A DNA stretch of 56,973 bases from an uncultured Clostridia bacterium (GTDB lineage Bacteria > Bacillota > Clostridia > Oscillospirales > Ruminococcaceae): positions 1 through 56,973 of the forward strand of contig CANAQK010000006.1 of assembly GCA_947363605.1 (NCBI GenBank), written 5' to 3'. Numbering within the stretch: the first letter of the stretch is position 1; each line of letters starts with the position of its first letter. Below are positions 25,509-35,340 of the stretch, piece by piece. Both the position numbers and the translations under genes were made by a program. The notes under the pieces are model-generated. The model had not been told where the DNA came from and did no database searches. It saw nothing but the letters and a program-made list of their open reading frames with translations.

Positions 25509-26081
25509 TTACAGAATTTCTGATTTGGCAATATCAAAATTTACAAGAGCATTGGAAACACGAATATACCGCTTGTCAAAGTCTTCAATCATGTAGAACT
25601 CCTTTGATGAATCATTCATATAAGGTTTCAGCACTCCCAACTGGAACAATTCTGAATAATATGCAAGCTCACTTGGTGGGAATAAGAAAGTTCCAACAGG
25701 AGGAAGAGATTCTACGGGAGGTTTAAAAATCTGCATGTAAAAATATTCACAGTCCAGTAAATAATCCGTATCCTCTACATAACCAATTCTAACGCCGTCA
25801 CATTTTCTTCTGATTTCACAGAACAAGCTTACATTCTGTTCAGGGCTTGAAAGCAGAGATAGATATTTACATTTTTTGAGTGTAGACCTGACTGCACCCA
25901 GAAATTGTTGCGCCTTCTGCCCCTGAGCCGCTTGTTTCTTTAAGATATCCGATATACATTTAGCTTCCAGCAATAAGTTGCCCCCTTCACGGTATCCTTC
26001 AAAAATCACTTCCGCACCCGTGTTTACATCCATACATGAGCCGCTAAACTTAATCTTATTTTCAACCTTTTCTTGACACAT
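25509..26081 (-). CDS. Hypothetical protein next to Xis-like gene
   Basis: A 190-residue mixed alpha/beta protein without signal or membrane segment. The ATG follows AAAGGAGGG at good spacing and lies inside the end of the Xis-like gene (20-bp overlap), so the two are co-translated. No family recognised; conserved with the recombination module by position only. Confidence 0.65.
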   Translation of the reverse strand: MCQEKVENKIKFSGSCMDVNTGAEVIFEGYREGGNLLLEAKCISDILKKQAAQGQKAQQFLGAVRSTLKKCKYLSLLSSPEQNVSLFCEIRRKCDGVRIGYVEDTDYLLDCEYFYMQIFKPPVESLPPVGTFLFPPSELAYYSELFQLGVLKPYMNDSSKEFYMIEDFDKRYIRVSNALVNFDIAKSEIL

Positions 26082-26292
26082 AAATTGCCCTCCTTTTGAT
26101 TTTTCGTTTGTCTTGATTCAGCCACTCAAAAAACTTGTCTTTTGGCACAACCATACGTTTGTTGAGATAAATCGTAGGGAAATCACTGGAATTCATAAGT
26201 TCATATGTTTTCCCTTTAGAAATCCCCAAAACCGACTGAACGTGCTTTGCCTGCATAATGATTGGTAAATCTTCTTCGGAACAGTAGTTCAT
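26062..26292 (-). CDS. Xis-like small HTH protein
   Basis: A 76-residue protein with a MerR/excisionase-type winged helix (MQAKHVQSVLGISKGKTYEL, then FPTIYLNKRMVVPKDKFFEWL) and a basic tail. This fits helix-turn-helix excisionases that guide a tyrosine integrase. The ATG at 26292 follows GGAGAACG at 9 bp; the GTG one codon earlier is less likely. It is divergent from the XRE repressor, with 193 bp of AT-rich control region between. Confidence 0.75.
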   Translation of the reverse strand: MNYCSEEDLPIIMQAKHVQSVLGISKGKTYELMNSSDFPTIYLNKRMVVPKDKFFEWLNQDKRKIKRRAIYVSRKG

Positions 26293-26485
26293 CACATCGT
26301 TCTCCTCTCTTTATTATTTCCTATTCTTGTCTGAATCGTGTTTCTATTGACAGTATAACACATGAGCCGCTACCTGTCAATGGACTTTTTATTTTTTCTT
26401 AATCAGGAAATAATCTTTATACTATTTACTTTTTGAATAAAAAGGAGTATAATAGCAATATCATCGGAAAGGAGATACAAATAAC

Positions 26486-27214
26486 ATGGGAAAAACTTCT
26501 AAAGAAGATTTAGCAAGCATAGTAGGACAACGGTTAAAAGAACTCCGCAAGGCAAAAACAGATTTAGGGCAAAAAGATGTTGCTGACGAAATCGGTATTA
26601 CCAAACAGGCTTTAAGCAGTTACGAAAGCGGCAGGCATCTTCCCGACCAGACTATCCTCATTGACCTTGCAAAATATTACGGATGCACCGCTGATTACCT
26701 TTACGGACTGACAGAAAAAATGAATCCATCATCTACGGACTATTCCAAGCGAGATAGCGTAAATCGCTTACTTCATTCTTTGGATATGGTTGCAGAAGAT
26801 GAAGGAGACTTTTTAGCTGATTCCATAGCAAATACCATAAATTCATTGTCTCTTAACAACGGAAATCCTCAACGGCGAAATCTTATTGAGTGCATGGGAC
26901 AGTTGTTCTATTCATTTGCAGAATATATTGAAATGTCAACGTCATATGGAAAGTATTTATCTGAAAAAGTGAGCACAAATGGTTTAACCGCAGATGATAT
27001 AGCTGTGAAACTGGCGCACATCAGCGGCTTTGATGATATATACAGTATAATAGATGACATTAGACGGGCTGGTATTTCATCTGTTCTTACCTTTTCTGTA
27101 AATGCTAAAAAAGCCTTGCGTATCAGGGCAGGACAACGTACAGGCTCTAAAAAATCATTAAAGATGACAGAATTTGAGGAACAGTTTAAAGAAATGCTTG
27201 ATAAGGAGGATTGA
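26486..27214 (+). CDS. XRE-family repressor of the integrase module
   Basis: A 242-residue regulator with an N-terminal HTH (LKELRKAKTDLGQKDVADEI, then SSYESGRHLPDQT) and a larger C-terminal domain with unknown fold. Good AAAGGAG site. It is followed by the integrase gene, whose start lies 5 bp after its stop, so the switch between integration and repression is probably in this transcript. Confidence 0.88.
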   Translation: MGKTSKEDLASIVGQRLKELRKAKTDLGQKDVADEIGITKQALSSYESGRHLPDQTILIDLAKYYGCTADYLYGLTEKMNPSSTDYSKRDSVNRLLHSLDMVAEDEGDFLADSIANTINSLSLNNGNPQRRNLIECMGQLFYSFAEYIEMSTSYGKYLSEKVSTNGLTADDIAVKLAHISGFDDIYSIIDDIRRAGISSVLTFSVNAKKALRIRAGQRTGSKKSLKMTEFEEQFKEMLDKED

Positions 27215-27219
27215 TTCAT

Positions 27220-28377
27220 ATGGCAAAACGGGGACAAAATGAAGGCTCTATCCGCAAACGCAAAGATGGCACATGGGAAGCCCGTGTAACGATTGGCATT
27301 TCAGCGGACGGAAAGCAACAGCGTAAATCCCTGTATGGAAAGACCCGACAGGAAGTGAACAACAAAATGACCGATTTGCTAAATAATCTGCAAAAAGGTA
27401 TTATCACCAATCCTACAGAAATGACCCTTGCCGAATGGCTCGACTATTATATGCTCGAATACAAAAAGCGGTATGTAAAGCCTACCACCTATATCAATTA
27501 CACAGTAAAGGTAAAAAATCACATTAAACCAGCTATCGGTCACTATAAGCTAAAGGCACTCCGACAGGACATCATTCAGAAATTTGTCAACAGCCTGTCT
27601 GATAAGGGGTTAGCACCATCTACGGTGATAGATGTCTTTAAGCTGTTAAGCAACGCCTTAGAAACGGCGGTAGATGACGGCTTGATTGTCCGTAACACCG
27701 CTAACAGGGTAAAACTTCCCAAAACAACAAAGCCGCAAATCAATGTTTTAACACAGGAACAGCAAAACGCATTTGTGGAACAGGCGAAAGTGACCTATAT
27801 GGGCGTTGTCTATATTTTTGACCTCTGTACAGGTATGCGGCTTGGAGAATTATTAGGGCTGAAATGGCAGGACATAGACTTTGAGCAGAACCAGTTACAC
27901 ATTAGGAGAATCCTCCGCAAGGTGAAAGACCCTGACAACGCAGACGAACATTGGCACTTAGAATTTGGCACACCCAAAACGCCGTCCAGTGACAGGATAA
28001 TCCCACTTAACGAAACGGCTATCAAAGTGCTTGCCGATGTCTGGGAGCAACAGGAGAAAAATAAGGAAAAAGCCAGTACCGCATACGAGGATAACGACCT
28101 TGTTTTCTGCACCCAGTTAGGCAGACCGCTTGACCCTACGAATATGCGGCGTACCTGTTATTCTATCTGTGAGAAAATCGGCGTGAGCAACTTCCACCCT
28201 CATTGTCTGCGGCATACGTTCACCACCAGAGGGGCAGAAAATAATGTGGACGTTCGGGTTATGCAGAAATTCTTAGGTCATGCCACCATAAAAGAAACAG
28301 CCGATACTTATACGCACGTATTGAACGATTTGAAACAGAATGAAATTCAAAAACTGGATAAGGCAGTAAACTATTAA
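27220..28377 (+). CDS. int: Tyrosine recombinase, Tn916-type integrase
   Basis: A 385-residue integrase. An N-terminal arm-binding AP2-like domain (GSIRKRKDGTWEARVTIG) is followed by a core-binding SAM-like domain and a catalytic domain with Arg in CTGMRLGELLGL, the HCLRHTF box (His-x-x-Arg), and the nucleophile Tyr in TADTYTHVL. The ATG at 27220 has AAGGAGG upstream; the TTG three codons earlier is rejected. It is the last gene before the att-like core at 28392, as usual for integrases of this type. Confidence 0.95.
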   Translation: MAKRGQNEGSIRKRKDGTWEARVTIGISADGKQQRKSLYGKTRQEVNNKMTDLLNNLQKGIITNPTEMTLAEWLDYYMLEYKKRYVKPTTYINYTVKVKNHIKPAIGHYKLKALRQDIIQKFVNSLSDKGLAPSTVIDVFKLLSNALETAVDDGLIVRNTANRVKLPKTTKPQINVLTQEQQNAFVEQAKVTYMGVVYIFDLCTGMRLGELLGLKWQDIDFEQNQLHIRRILRKVKDPDNADEHWHLEFGTPKTPSSDRIIPLNETAIKVLADVWEQQEKNKEKASTAYEDNDLVFCTQLGRPLDPTNMRRTCYSICEKIGVSNFHPHCLRHTFTTRGAENNVDVRVMQKFLGHATIKETADTYTHVLNDLKQNEIQKLDKAVNY

Positions 28378-28391
28378 GCAAAAATATCGGG

Positions 28392-28410
28392 TAGGGGTAA
28401 GGTAGGGGTT
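28392..28410 (+). other. Candidate attR core
   Basis: TAGGGGTAAGGTAGGGGTT, located 15 bp after the integrase stop and next to the ychF terminator. Confidence 0.6.
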
Positions 28411-28504
28411 AAACGCCAAAAGGAGCTACCGCCCACAAGCGGTAACTCCCAGCTTTTACAACATTTTCCCGACAGGAACTTGTATCAGACGTTAAATCGG
28501 AACA
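28393..28504 (-). repeat. ychF 3' end with terminator, inverted partner of 20198-20309
   Basis: Contains the last ychF codons, the stop, the ychF terminator stem (about 28420-28452, GGAGCTACCGCC/GGCGGTAACTCC-type) and the att-like core; about 91 percent identical to the reversed copy on the other side of the element. Confidence 0.85.
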
Positions 28505-29579
28505 GCACGATATCGCCGTCCTGCATAATATATTCCTTACCCTCCAGACGAACCAGGCCCTTCTCTTTGGCCGCCGCCATGGTACCGCAGTCCATCAGGT
28601 CCTGAAAGCCCACGACCTCGGCCCGGATAAACCCGCGTTCAAAATCCGTATGGATTTTCCCGGCGGCCTGCGGCGCTTTGGTGCCTTTCGTGATGGTCCA
28701 GGCGCGCACCTCCGGTTCCCCAGCGGTCAGGTAGGAAATCAGCCCCAGCAGGGAATACCCCTCCTTGATGATCCGGTCCAGCCCGGACTCTTCCAGGTGC
28801 ATCTCTTCCAGGAACATCCGCTTGTCCTCCGGAGACATATCGGAGATTTCCTCCTCAATTTTCGCGCAGATGGGCAGCACCCCGGCGTGTTCCTCAGCCG
28901 CAATCCCGCAGACTTTCTGATAATAAGGATTGGTATCAATCCGGTTGATGAAATCATCCTCGCTCATATTCGCGGCATAGATTACCGGCTTGTAGGAAAG
29001 CAGCGCATAATTTTTCACCAGCGCTTTTTCCTCTTCTGAAAATTCCATGGAACGGACCGATTTACCCGCCTCCAGGCATTCCTTGATGGACAGCTGGAGA
29101 TCCAGCTCCGGCTGGTATTTTTTATCCCCCCGCACCAGCTTAGTGGTTTTGTCGATCCGGCGTTCCAGGATCTCCAGGTCGGAAAAGATCAATTCCAGAT
29201 TGATGGTTTCCACATCCCGGCGGGGATCCACACTCCCATCCACATGGATGATATTATCATCCTCGAAGCAGCGGACCACATGGACAATCGCGTCCACCTC
29301 GCGGATATCCGCCAGGAATTTATTCCCCAGCCCCTCCCCTTTGGAAGCGCCCCGGACCAACCCGGCAATATCCACAAATTCCAGCACCGCGGGGGTAAAT
29401 TTCTGCGGATGGTACATCTCGGCCAGTTTGTCCAGACGTTCATCCGGCACGCTGACGACCCCTACATTCGGTTCAATCGTACAAAACGGATAGTTGGCAC
29501 TTTCCGCACCGGCGTTTGTAATCGCGTTAAACAGCGTGCTTTTGCCCACGTTCGGCAAGCCGACCATTCCTAATTTCAT
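28485..29579 (-). CDS. ychF: Redox-regulated ATPase YchF (Obg-family)
   Basis: A 364-residue ribosome-associated P-loop protein of the OLA1/YchF group. P-loop [11 protein letters not shown] at 6-16, switch region and [16 protein letters not shown], the NMSE-type specificity motif (NMSED, in place of the NKxD of GTPases) that gives ATP preference, and a C-terminal TGS domain ending FRFNV. The start has GAGAGG upstream. Its 3' end and terminator lie next to the integrative element, and a second copy of that 3' end lies beyond the element in inverted orientation. Confidence 0.96.
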   Translation of the reverse strand: MKLGMVGLPNVGKSTLFNAITNAGAESANYPFCTIEPNVGVVSVPDERLDKLAEMYHPQKFTPAVLEFVDIAGLVRGASKGEGLGNKFLADIREVDAIVHVVRCFEDDNIIHVDGSVDPRRDVETINLELIFSDLEILERRIDKTTKLVRGDKKYQPELDLQLSIKECLEAGKSVRSMEFSEEEKALVKNYALLSYKPVIYAANMSEDDFINRIDTNPYYQKVCGIAAEEHAGVLPICAKIEEEISDMSPEDKRMFLEEMHLEESGLDRIIKEGYSLLGLISYLTAGEPEVRAWTITKGTKAPQAAGKIHTDFERGFIRAEVVGFQDLMDCGTMAAAKEKGLVRLEGKEYIMQDGDIVLFRFNV

Positions 29580-29616
29580 TTTCTCGTTCCTCTCCGTCCT
29601 GTTTTTATCTCATTGG

Positions 29617-29764
29617 TATAGCCGGCACACCCTCAAATCGATACCCGATTAGAGGGTCAGGCTTTGCCTGTTCACGCATAAAATGCGCTGTGCGCCGTCT
29701 ATGAAGCTCTACTACCGCAGTGTTGAAAAGAAGCCAATGCTTCTTTTCAAGTGCGTTGACTATA
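29617..29764 (+). mobile_element. MITE-2 copy e
   Basis: TATAGCC (one mismatch) to GACTATA, 38 bp upstream of the ychF start. It has a small insertion (CTACTAC) in the middle. Lies between trpS and ychF, and may carry or interrupt the ychF promoter. Confidence 0.85.
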
Positions 29765-29869
29765 ATACGATTTCTTGATAAAAAGATGTTAATCTTTTTA
29801 TCGCGGCGTGATACGCCGCCGTGCCTTTGGCAACGCAAGGGCCTTCCGCTGTATCCGGACAAAACCGTA

Positions 29870-29901
29870 AGCCCTCATAGAAATCTCTCCCCATGAGGGC
29901 T
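29870..29901 (-). terminator. trpS terminator
   Basis: Stem AGCCCTCAT/ATGAGGGCT begins 6 bp after the trpS stop, followed by TACGGTTTT on the minus strand. Confidence 0.75.
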
Positions 29902-29906
29902 GATCC

Positions 29907-30908
29907 TCAGCAAAAGCCGACTTTACGATAAACCTTACGCAGGGTGCGTTCCGCCATCCTGGCGGCCTGTTCCGCCCCCTCACGCTGGCATTTCTCCAGA
30001 TAAGCCTTATCCGCCATCAGGCGGGCAAATTCTTCCTGTACCGGGCGCAGGCGTTCCACCACCGCGTTCCCAACCTGTTCTTTGAAAAAGCCGTAACCCT
30101 GCCCGGCAAATTCCGCTTCAATCGCCGGGTAATCCTTCCCGGTCACAACCGAATAAATCGAAATCAGGTTGTTGATCCCCTCTTTGCCCTCCGCATACCG
30201 CACTTCCATTTCACTGTCCGTAACGGCGCGCTTGAATTTCTTCACAATCACACCGGGTTCGTCCAGCAGGTAGACACAGGCATTCGGATTTTCATCCGAT
30301 TTGGACATCTTCCTGGAGGGATCCTGGAGCGACATGATCCGTGCCCCAATCTTCGGGATATAGGGCTCCGGGATGGCAAAAACATTCCCGTACAGCCCGT
30401 TGAAGCGGGAAGCGATATCCCGGGCCAGCTCTACGTGCTGTTTCTGATCATTCCCGACTGGTACCAGATTGGTCTGATACAGCAGGATATCCGCCGCCAT
30501 CAGTACCGGATAGGTAAACAACCCGGCGTTGACATTCTCCGGATGGCGGGTGCTTTTATCCTTAAATTGGGTCATCCGGGAAAGCTCGCCGAACTGGGTA
30601 TAGCAGGAAAGCACCCAACTGAGCTGGGCATGGTGCGGGATATGGCTCTGCACAAAATAAATGCTTTTTTCCGGGTCGATCCCGCAGGCCATCATCAGCG
30701 CGTAGGCCTCCAGCGTCTGCTTCCGAAGCTGGGCCGGATCCTGCCGGACAGTGATGGAGTGCGCGTCTACGATACAGTAAACACAGTCGTAATCCTCCTG
30801 CATCTGCACCCACTGGCGGGCGGCCCCAATATAATTGCCCAGTGTCGGCTTGCCCGAGGGCTGGATCCCGCTGAATATAATCGGTTTTTTCGTGGTTGGT
30901 TCCTGCAT
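29907..30908 (-). CDS. trpS: Tryptophan--tRNA ligase
   Basis: Class I aminoacyl-tRNA synthetase that charges tRNA-Trp, 333 residues. The HIGH-type motif is in [12 protein letters not shown], and the KMSKS loop reads [11 protein letters not shown] chose the ATG at 30908, which gives the usual N-terminus ending in [10 protein letters not shown]; the longer frame upstream adds an unlikely 21 residues. The AGGAAAG site is 8 bp upstream. No T-box leader is visible in the 78 bp to the next gene, so it is probably co-transcribed with the upstream aminotransferase. Confidence 0.95.
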   Translation of the reverse strand: MQEPTTKKPIIFSGIQPSGKPTLGNYIGAARQWVQMQEDYDCVYCIVDAHSITVRQDPAQLRKQTLEAYALMMACGIDPEKSIYFVQSHIPHHAQLSWVLSCYTQFGELSRMTQFKDKSTRHPENVNAGLFTYPVLMAADILLYQTNLVPVGNDQKQHVELARDIASRFNGLYGNVFAIPEPYIPKIGARIMSLQDPSRKMSKSDENPNACVYLLDEPGVIVKKFKRAVTDSEMEVRYAEGKEGINNLISIYSVVTGKDYPAIEAEFAGQGYGFFKEQVGNAVVERLRPVQEEFARLMADKAYLEKCQREGAEQAARMAERTLRKVYRKVGFC

Positions 30909-30986
30909 GATTCTTCTTTCCTTTCTTCTGGCTATGCCGGGAGGCCTGCCCCCACTAAGCGGCTGTTCCACAATCGCAAGGCTCCT

Positions 30987-32174
30987 CTACAGGATCTCGT
31001 GGGTCAGCTCCCCAAGGATTTCAATCCCCTGGACGATCTGTTCATCGGTTGGCGTAGAATAATTCAGCCGGAAGCAGGAGGTTGGCTGATCCTCCCGCGG
31101 CAGGAAGGCAGTCCCCGGCACAACGGCAACCTTATTCATCACGGCCCGCTTGCAAAAGTCCATCAGGTTGACCTTTTCCGGCAGGCGGCACCAGATAAAC
31201 AGCCCGCCCTCCGGCTCGACATAGGTGATTTTCGGGTTCAGATGACGGCGCATCTGCTCCAGCATCAGGCCGCTTTTATGCTTGTAGATCCGGCGGAGCC
31301 CCTCCAAATGGGCGGGGAAATCCTGCTTGGTCATAAATTCATGGCAGATCATCTGGGAAAGGATATTGGTGTGGACGTCGCTGACCTGTTTGACGACCAC
31401 CACCTTTTGAACCACCGGCTGGGGCGCACAAAGATAGCCTACCCGCATCCCGGGGGAAAGCACCTTGGAGAAGCTGCCGCAGTAAAGCACGATCCCTTCG
31501 GTATCCATGGATTTCAGGGTTGGAACATCGCTGCCCGAAAAGCGCAGCTCACCATAGGGGTTGTCCTCCAGGATCAGCACGCCATGTTTCAGACAGAGCT
31601 CATAGACCGCCCGGCGTTTTTCCAAGCTCATGGTCACCCCGGACGGGTTCTGGAAGTTAGGGATCACATAAAGCAGCTTGGTATTGGGATGCTCCTCCAG
31701 CGCACACGCCAGCTTTTCGATGGAGATTCCGTCCTCCTCTACATCGACGCCGACCAGATTCACTTCATAGGACTTGAACGCATTCAGACTGCCGACAAAG
31801 CTGGGATTTTCGCAGATCAAGGTATCCCCCGGACTGCAAAGCACCTTACAGCAAAGCTCAATGGCCTGCTGAGCGCCTGAAGTGATGATTAAATCATCGA
31901 ATTCCCGGCCAATCCCCAGCCGGGTTTTCAAATCCGCTTTGAGGGCGTCACGCAGCGGGGTATACCCCTCCGAGATACTGTATTGCAGTGCGCCGACAGG
32001 ATTATTCTGTAAAATCCCGGCTGTAATCTCACGGACAGCCTCCACCGGGAAGGCCTCCGGAGCCGGGTTCCCTGCCGCAAACGAGATTACAGAAGGGTCT
32101 GCTGTAAATTTTAAAATTTCACGGATGGCGGAAGCCTGAAGCCCGTCCATCCGGGATGAAAATTGATAATCCAT
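30987..32174 (-). CDS. PLP-dependent aminotransferase, class I (LysN/AraT-like)
   Basis: A 395-residue fold-type I aminotransferase of the MocR-related, 2-aminoadipate/aromatic group. Conserved parts are FAAGNPAPEAFPV near the N-terminus, SGAQQAIELCCK, NFQNPSGVTMS, and the PLP lysine in SFSKVLSPGMRVGY. There is no N-terminal GntR domain, so it is an enzyme rather than a MocR regulator. The ATG at 32174 follows AGGAGAGAGG; the longer frame is rejected. Substrate is not fixed by the sequence; aromatic or branched-chain amino acids or 2-aminoadipate are usual. Confidence 0.9.
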   Translation of the reverse strand: MDYQFSSRMDGLQASAIREILKFTADPSVISFAAGNPAPEAFPVEAVREITAGILQNNPVGALQYSISEGYTPLRDALKADLKTRLGIGREFDDLIITSGAQQAIELCCKVLCSPGDTLICENPSFVGSLNAFKSYEVNLVGVDVEEDGISIEKLACALEEHPNTKLLYVIPNFQNPSGVTMSLEKRRAVYELCLKHGVLILEDNPYGELRFSGSDVPTLKSMDTEGIVLYCGSFSKVLSPGMRVGYLCAPQPVVQKVVVVKQVSDVHTNILSQMICHEFMTKQDFPAHLEGLRRIYKHKSGLMLEQMRRHLNPKITYVEPEGGLFIWCRLPEKVNLMDFCKRAVMNKVAVVPGTAFLPREDQPTSCFRLNYSTPTDEQIVQGIEILGELTHEIL

Positions 32175-32241
32175 TGATTCCTCTCTCCTATCTGAACGCT
32201 GTATCCGGCGTTCCATACAGTATACGGGCTGGCTCCGGCCG

Positions 32242-32598
32242 TTACTCTCTCCACTGCCAAAGCGAATAACAGCGGTTTACAGAAAAATCCACATAGATTT
32301 TATGACCGGACTGTTCAAATTCCAAGATGGAGCCGGTACGGCCCTCCGGATTCTCAGCATAGCCCTGGCTTTCCATATAGCCTATCAGCAAATCGACGGT
32401 GGCAGGCTTGGCGAGCATCACCTTGGGATACTGCTGCAGTTCCACATATGCCGTATCCATACAGCCCACCTGATACAGCCCTGCCAAGACGGAAAAGGGA
32501 TTCGCCACCCCGAAACGGGCTGCGGAAAAGAGTACGGAAGAGCCCAGTCCCACCGCTAAGACGGCTGCCAGAGCAATCGTGATTGATTTTTTCTTCAT
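32242..32598 (-). CDS. Small secreted or anchored hypothetical protein
   Basis: A 118-residue protein with a basic start MKKKS and one hydrophobic segment at about 5-27, either a signal peptide or an anchor. The rest is a small domain with CMDTAYVELQQYPKVMLAKP. The ATG at 32598 has only a weak ribosome site. Function not recognised. It precedes the aminotransferase by 67 bp. Confidence 0.65.
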   Translation of the reverse strand: MKKKSITIALAAVLAVGLGSSVLFSAARFGVANPFSVLAGLYQVGCMDTAYVELQQYPKVMLAKPATVDLLIGYMESQGYAENPEGRTGSILEFEQSGHKIYVDFSVNRCYSLWQWRE

Positions 32599-32747
32599 AT
32601 CATTATACAACCTTTCCGCAGTGCTGTCCAATCTTTTTTCATCCAGAGAGTGTCCTTTCGCACATGATATAACAGGGATGATTTTCCAGGGCAGTTCTTG
32701 TGCCCGTCCATTCATCAGGGTTTCCGGAACGGAAGCCCTGCAAAAAA

Positions 32748-32798
32748 ATCCCCGAATGGGACGCTCCCCTTCATCCGGTTTGAGGATGGGGCTTTCCT
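32748..32798 (-). terminator. Possible terminator after yfhO
   Basis: On the minus strand a hairpin with GGATGAAGGGG pairs with CCCCATCC, followed by a short TCCC/GGGA stem and a run of seven T. It lies about 20-70 bp after the YfhO stop. Confidence 0.45.
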
Positions 32799-32817
32799 GC
32801 GAACCCGCAGCTTTCGT

Positions 32818-35340
32818 TTACTCCTCCTTCTCTTCTTCAGCTTCTCCGGAAGAAGCCGGCACCTCCCTGGCCAATAGAAGCTCAAGATACGCCTCCTGCG
32901 CGGAAATCACCGGCAGGAACCGGACATCCGCCCGATGGGCATACCGCTGATAGCGTTCTTCCGGATGGCGCTGCTGATCCGTCCGGCTCCAGAACCAATA
33001 CCCGACAAACAGAAGGGCCCCCAGCAGGGTGAGCAGCAGTCCGGCTGCCAGCCCAGGCGTGCGGTAAACGAATTCGATCTCACCGCTGCCCCCCGGGACA
33101 TAAACCGCCATAAACCCACCGTTTGCCTGGACGATCTCGGTTTCCGCCCCGTTGACAAAAGCGCTCCAGCCCCGTTCATAGGGCACGCTGAAAAAAACCA
33201 GCTCATCCTCCTCAAAGCTGGAGGAGGCCCGGAACCCTTCCCGGGTCACTTCGAAGGAATCCACCGCGCTGTCTGCCCGGGCCGCACAGTCGGCATAATA
33301 AGCGTTGGAATTGAATTCCAGCTCGGAAAGCTGGGCGTCCGTCATCTCGGGCAGGATTTTCGCAAAGCGCTCCAGATCCTTATCCTTCAGGCAGACCGCC
33401 TTTAACAGCATCTGATCCCGCACATTGGTCGGGCAGACCGCTTGCAGCTCGCTGGAATCCGATGGGTCTGCCTGGGTTTCGGTCACACCCATGTAGGTCT
33501 CGGATACAGCGTAATCGTAGGTAAACCCCATCGGGACAAAGTGGGCGTTTTCATACACCCGGAACCCGTTTTGCGTATTCAGGTAGACAAATCCCGAGGA
33601 AATCTTGGAATCCGGATTTTCGACGTTTTCCTCTACAAAGGCATAGCGTACGCTCAACAGGCCCCGTACCCCGCTTAGGGAGGGCTTAGGCCGGGAGGCC
33701 ACCCCCCGTTCCCCGCCAATCATGTCGTAATACTCCATAATCGAAGAGGGAACCACAGAATGGAACGCATTGATCGTGGGGATTTTCCAGAACATCCCCA
33801 GGTTGTCCATTTCGTCGAAGGTATCGATCCGGAAAAATTCCGATGTATCCAGAGTAAGGCGTTCCGCCCCGTGAAGCGCCTGTTCCGCTACCATCTGGTG
33901 AGTATCGCCGGCCAATTTTCCGGTATAAATCATAAAGCTGGAGTAAATAACCGTCAGGCCGCAGATACAAGCCGCCCCGATCCGGAAAAAACGGGGGTGC
34001 CGGGTGGTGAGGTTCAGCAGCAGCAAAAAACAGCACAGCCCGATCAGCGCCAGGATCACATAAATCCAAAGCCGCTCCGGGTATTTCGGCAATTGGCCGA
34101 ATGCCAGCTTGCCATCCACTTTTTTCGGCAGGACGCCAATCAATGCAAAAATCCCAATCCCCGCCGCCGTCCAGCAGACCGCAGGACGGAACGCTTCCCG
34201 GTCGGTTTCCTCCCGTTCCAGCGCGAGCACGCCGGCCAGCGCCATCAAGAGCAGAGGCATAAAGAACCAGCGGGCATAATAGCTGTAATTCATCAGGGAA
34301 AACGCAGCATTCAGCCCCGGGACCAGCGCGATAACCAAGCAGACCGTCAGCAGCTTTTTCACCCAGTGGGAACGCTCCATCCGGAAAAAGGCCAGCGCCC
34401 CTGTCACTGAAAATACCGGCAGAAAGAGAGACACCGAAGACCACTTGGCGTTGGAATCCGGGAAGAAATTCGGCCTTGCCGGAATATCCGGCGGGAAGAA
34501 CAGGCTGGAAAGGATCAGCCCATAACGCTGTACATGGTTATACAGCAGCAGATCAAAACCGGTCAGGACTTCCCCAGCCCGGGGATTGCTGATGACCGCC
34601 CAAAATGAGGGGAGCAGTAAAACCGCCGCCAGCAGGACGCCCAGCACAGACTCCAGCGCCAGCAGCCCAAACTTCTTCCAGGTAAAGCGGAACCCGCCCG
34701 TCCGGCAGCGGATAAAGAAGTACAGCAGACAGAACAGCACTTCCCCAAAGAAAAAATAATAATTTACCAGCGCACAGGCAGCCACGGCCAGCACAAAACC
34801 GCCCCGCCGGTTATTGACCATGAATTCCTCCATGGCCAGCAGCAGCAGCGGGAAAAAGACTACTACCTCATTAAAATGGTTGAAAAAAATGTTGTAGATA
34901 TTAAAGCCGCAGAAAGCATAACTCAGCGCGCCGAGCATTGCCAGGGTATCCGTCCGGGAAAAACGGCGGATATACGCATAGGAGGTCACACCGGTTAACC
35001 CGAATTTCAGCATCAGCAGCGGCGCCATCAGATACGGGACCGCCCCGCTGGGGAAAAGCAGGGTCAGCCAGAAGAAGGGGCTTCCCAGCAGATAGAACGT
35101 ATAGGAGCCAACAAAATTAACGCCCAGATCCGTATTCCAGTTCCAGCCGATATCCCCCGAAAGAACCGCATCATGCGCCAGCCGGTAAAAGGGAATCTGC
35201 TGGACATTAAAATCACCGTAATATAAAAAAAGCCCTTGATCGTAAATCAAAAAAGGCAGGAAAAAACAGAAGGACGTTAAAACACCCAGCCCGAATACTC
35301 TCCAATACGGGCTTTGAAAAAATTTCCAATTTCTCTTCAT
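32818..35340 (-). CDS. YfhO-family polytopic membrane protein
   Basis: An 840-residue membrane protein of the YfhO family, related to GT-C glycosyltransferases. The N-terminal half has about twelve helices, with an early FLPFLIYDQGLFLYYGDFNVQ region holding the acidic residue typical of GT-C first loops. A large extracytoplasmic domain with beta-sandwich features follows, and one or two helices near the C-terminus (LAAGLLLTLLGALLFVGYWFW). In Bacillus and Listeria, YfhO glycosylates lipoteichoic acid. The ATG at 35340 follows GGGAGG. Expected role: addition of a sugar to a cell-wall polymer. Confidence 0.87.
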   Translation of the reverse strand: MKRNWKFFQSPYWRVFGLGVLTSFCFFLPFLIYDQGLFLYYGDFNVQQIPFYRLAHDAVLSGDIGWNWNTDLGVNFVGSYTFYLLGSPFFWLTLLFPSGAVPYLMAPLLMLKFGLTGVTSYAYIRRFSRTDTLAMLGALSYAFCGFNIYNIFFNHFNEVVVFFPLLLLAMEEFMVNNRRGGFVLAVAACALVNYYFFFGEVLFCLLYFFIRCRTGGFRFTWKKFGLLALESVLGVLLAAVLLLPSFWAVISNPRAGEVLTGFDLLLYNHVQRYGLILSSLFFPPDIPARPNFFPDSNAKWSSVSLFLPVFSVTGALAFFRMERSHWVKKLLTVCLVIALVPGLNAAFSLMNYSYYARWFFMPLLLMALAGVLALEREETDREAFRPAVCWTAAGIGIFALIGVLPKKVDGKLAFGQLPKYPERLWIYVILALIGLCCFLLLLNLTTRHPRFFRIGAACICGLTVIYSSFMIYTGKLAGDTHQMVAEQALHGAERLTLDTSEFFRIDTFDEMDNLGMFWKIPTINAFHSVVPSSIMEYYDMIGGERGVASRPKPSLSGVRGLLSVRYAFVEENVENPDSKISSGFVYLNTQNGFRVYENAHFVPMGFTYDYAVSETYMGVTETQADPSDSSELQAVCPTNVRDQMLLKAVCLKDKDLERFAKILPEMTDAQLSELEFNSNAYYADCAARADSAVDSFEVTREGFRASSSFEEDELVFFSVPYERGWSAFVNGAETEIVQANGGFMAVYVPGGSGEIEFVYRTPGLAAGLLLTLLGALLFVGYWFWSRTDQQRHPEERYQRYAHRADVRFLPVISAQEAYLELLLAREVPASSGEAEEEKEE

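Larger units (their letters stand above)
20541..28413 (+). mobile_element. Integrative element with Tn916-type integrase and RCR Rep
   Basis: An AT-rich 7.9-kb island within GC-rich backbone, bounded by direct copies of TAGGGGTRA(T)GGTAGGGGTT at 20542-20561 and 28392-28410. It carries tyrosine integrase, XRE repressor, Xis-like protein, rolling-circle Rep, an XRE/Nmad3 divergent pair and a run of small genes with a lipoprotein. It has no coupling protein, relaxase other than Rep, or type IV secretion genes, so it would be an integrative mobilizable-type or plasmid-derived element rather than a self-transferring one. Confidence 0.85.

Noticed and set aside
30435..31880. 481-codon plus-strand open frame
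   Set aside because: Antisense shadow of trpS and the aminotransferase; composition rich in His/Gln/Pro as expected for a shadow frame.
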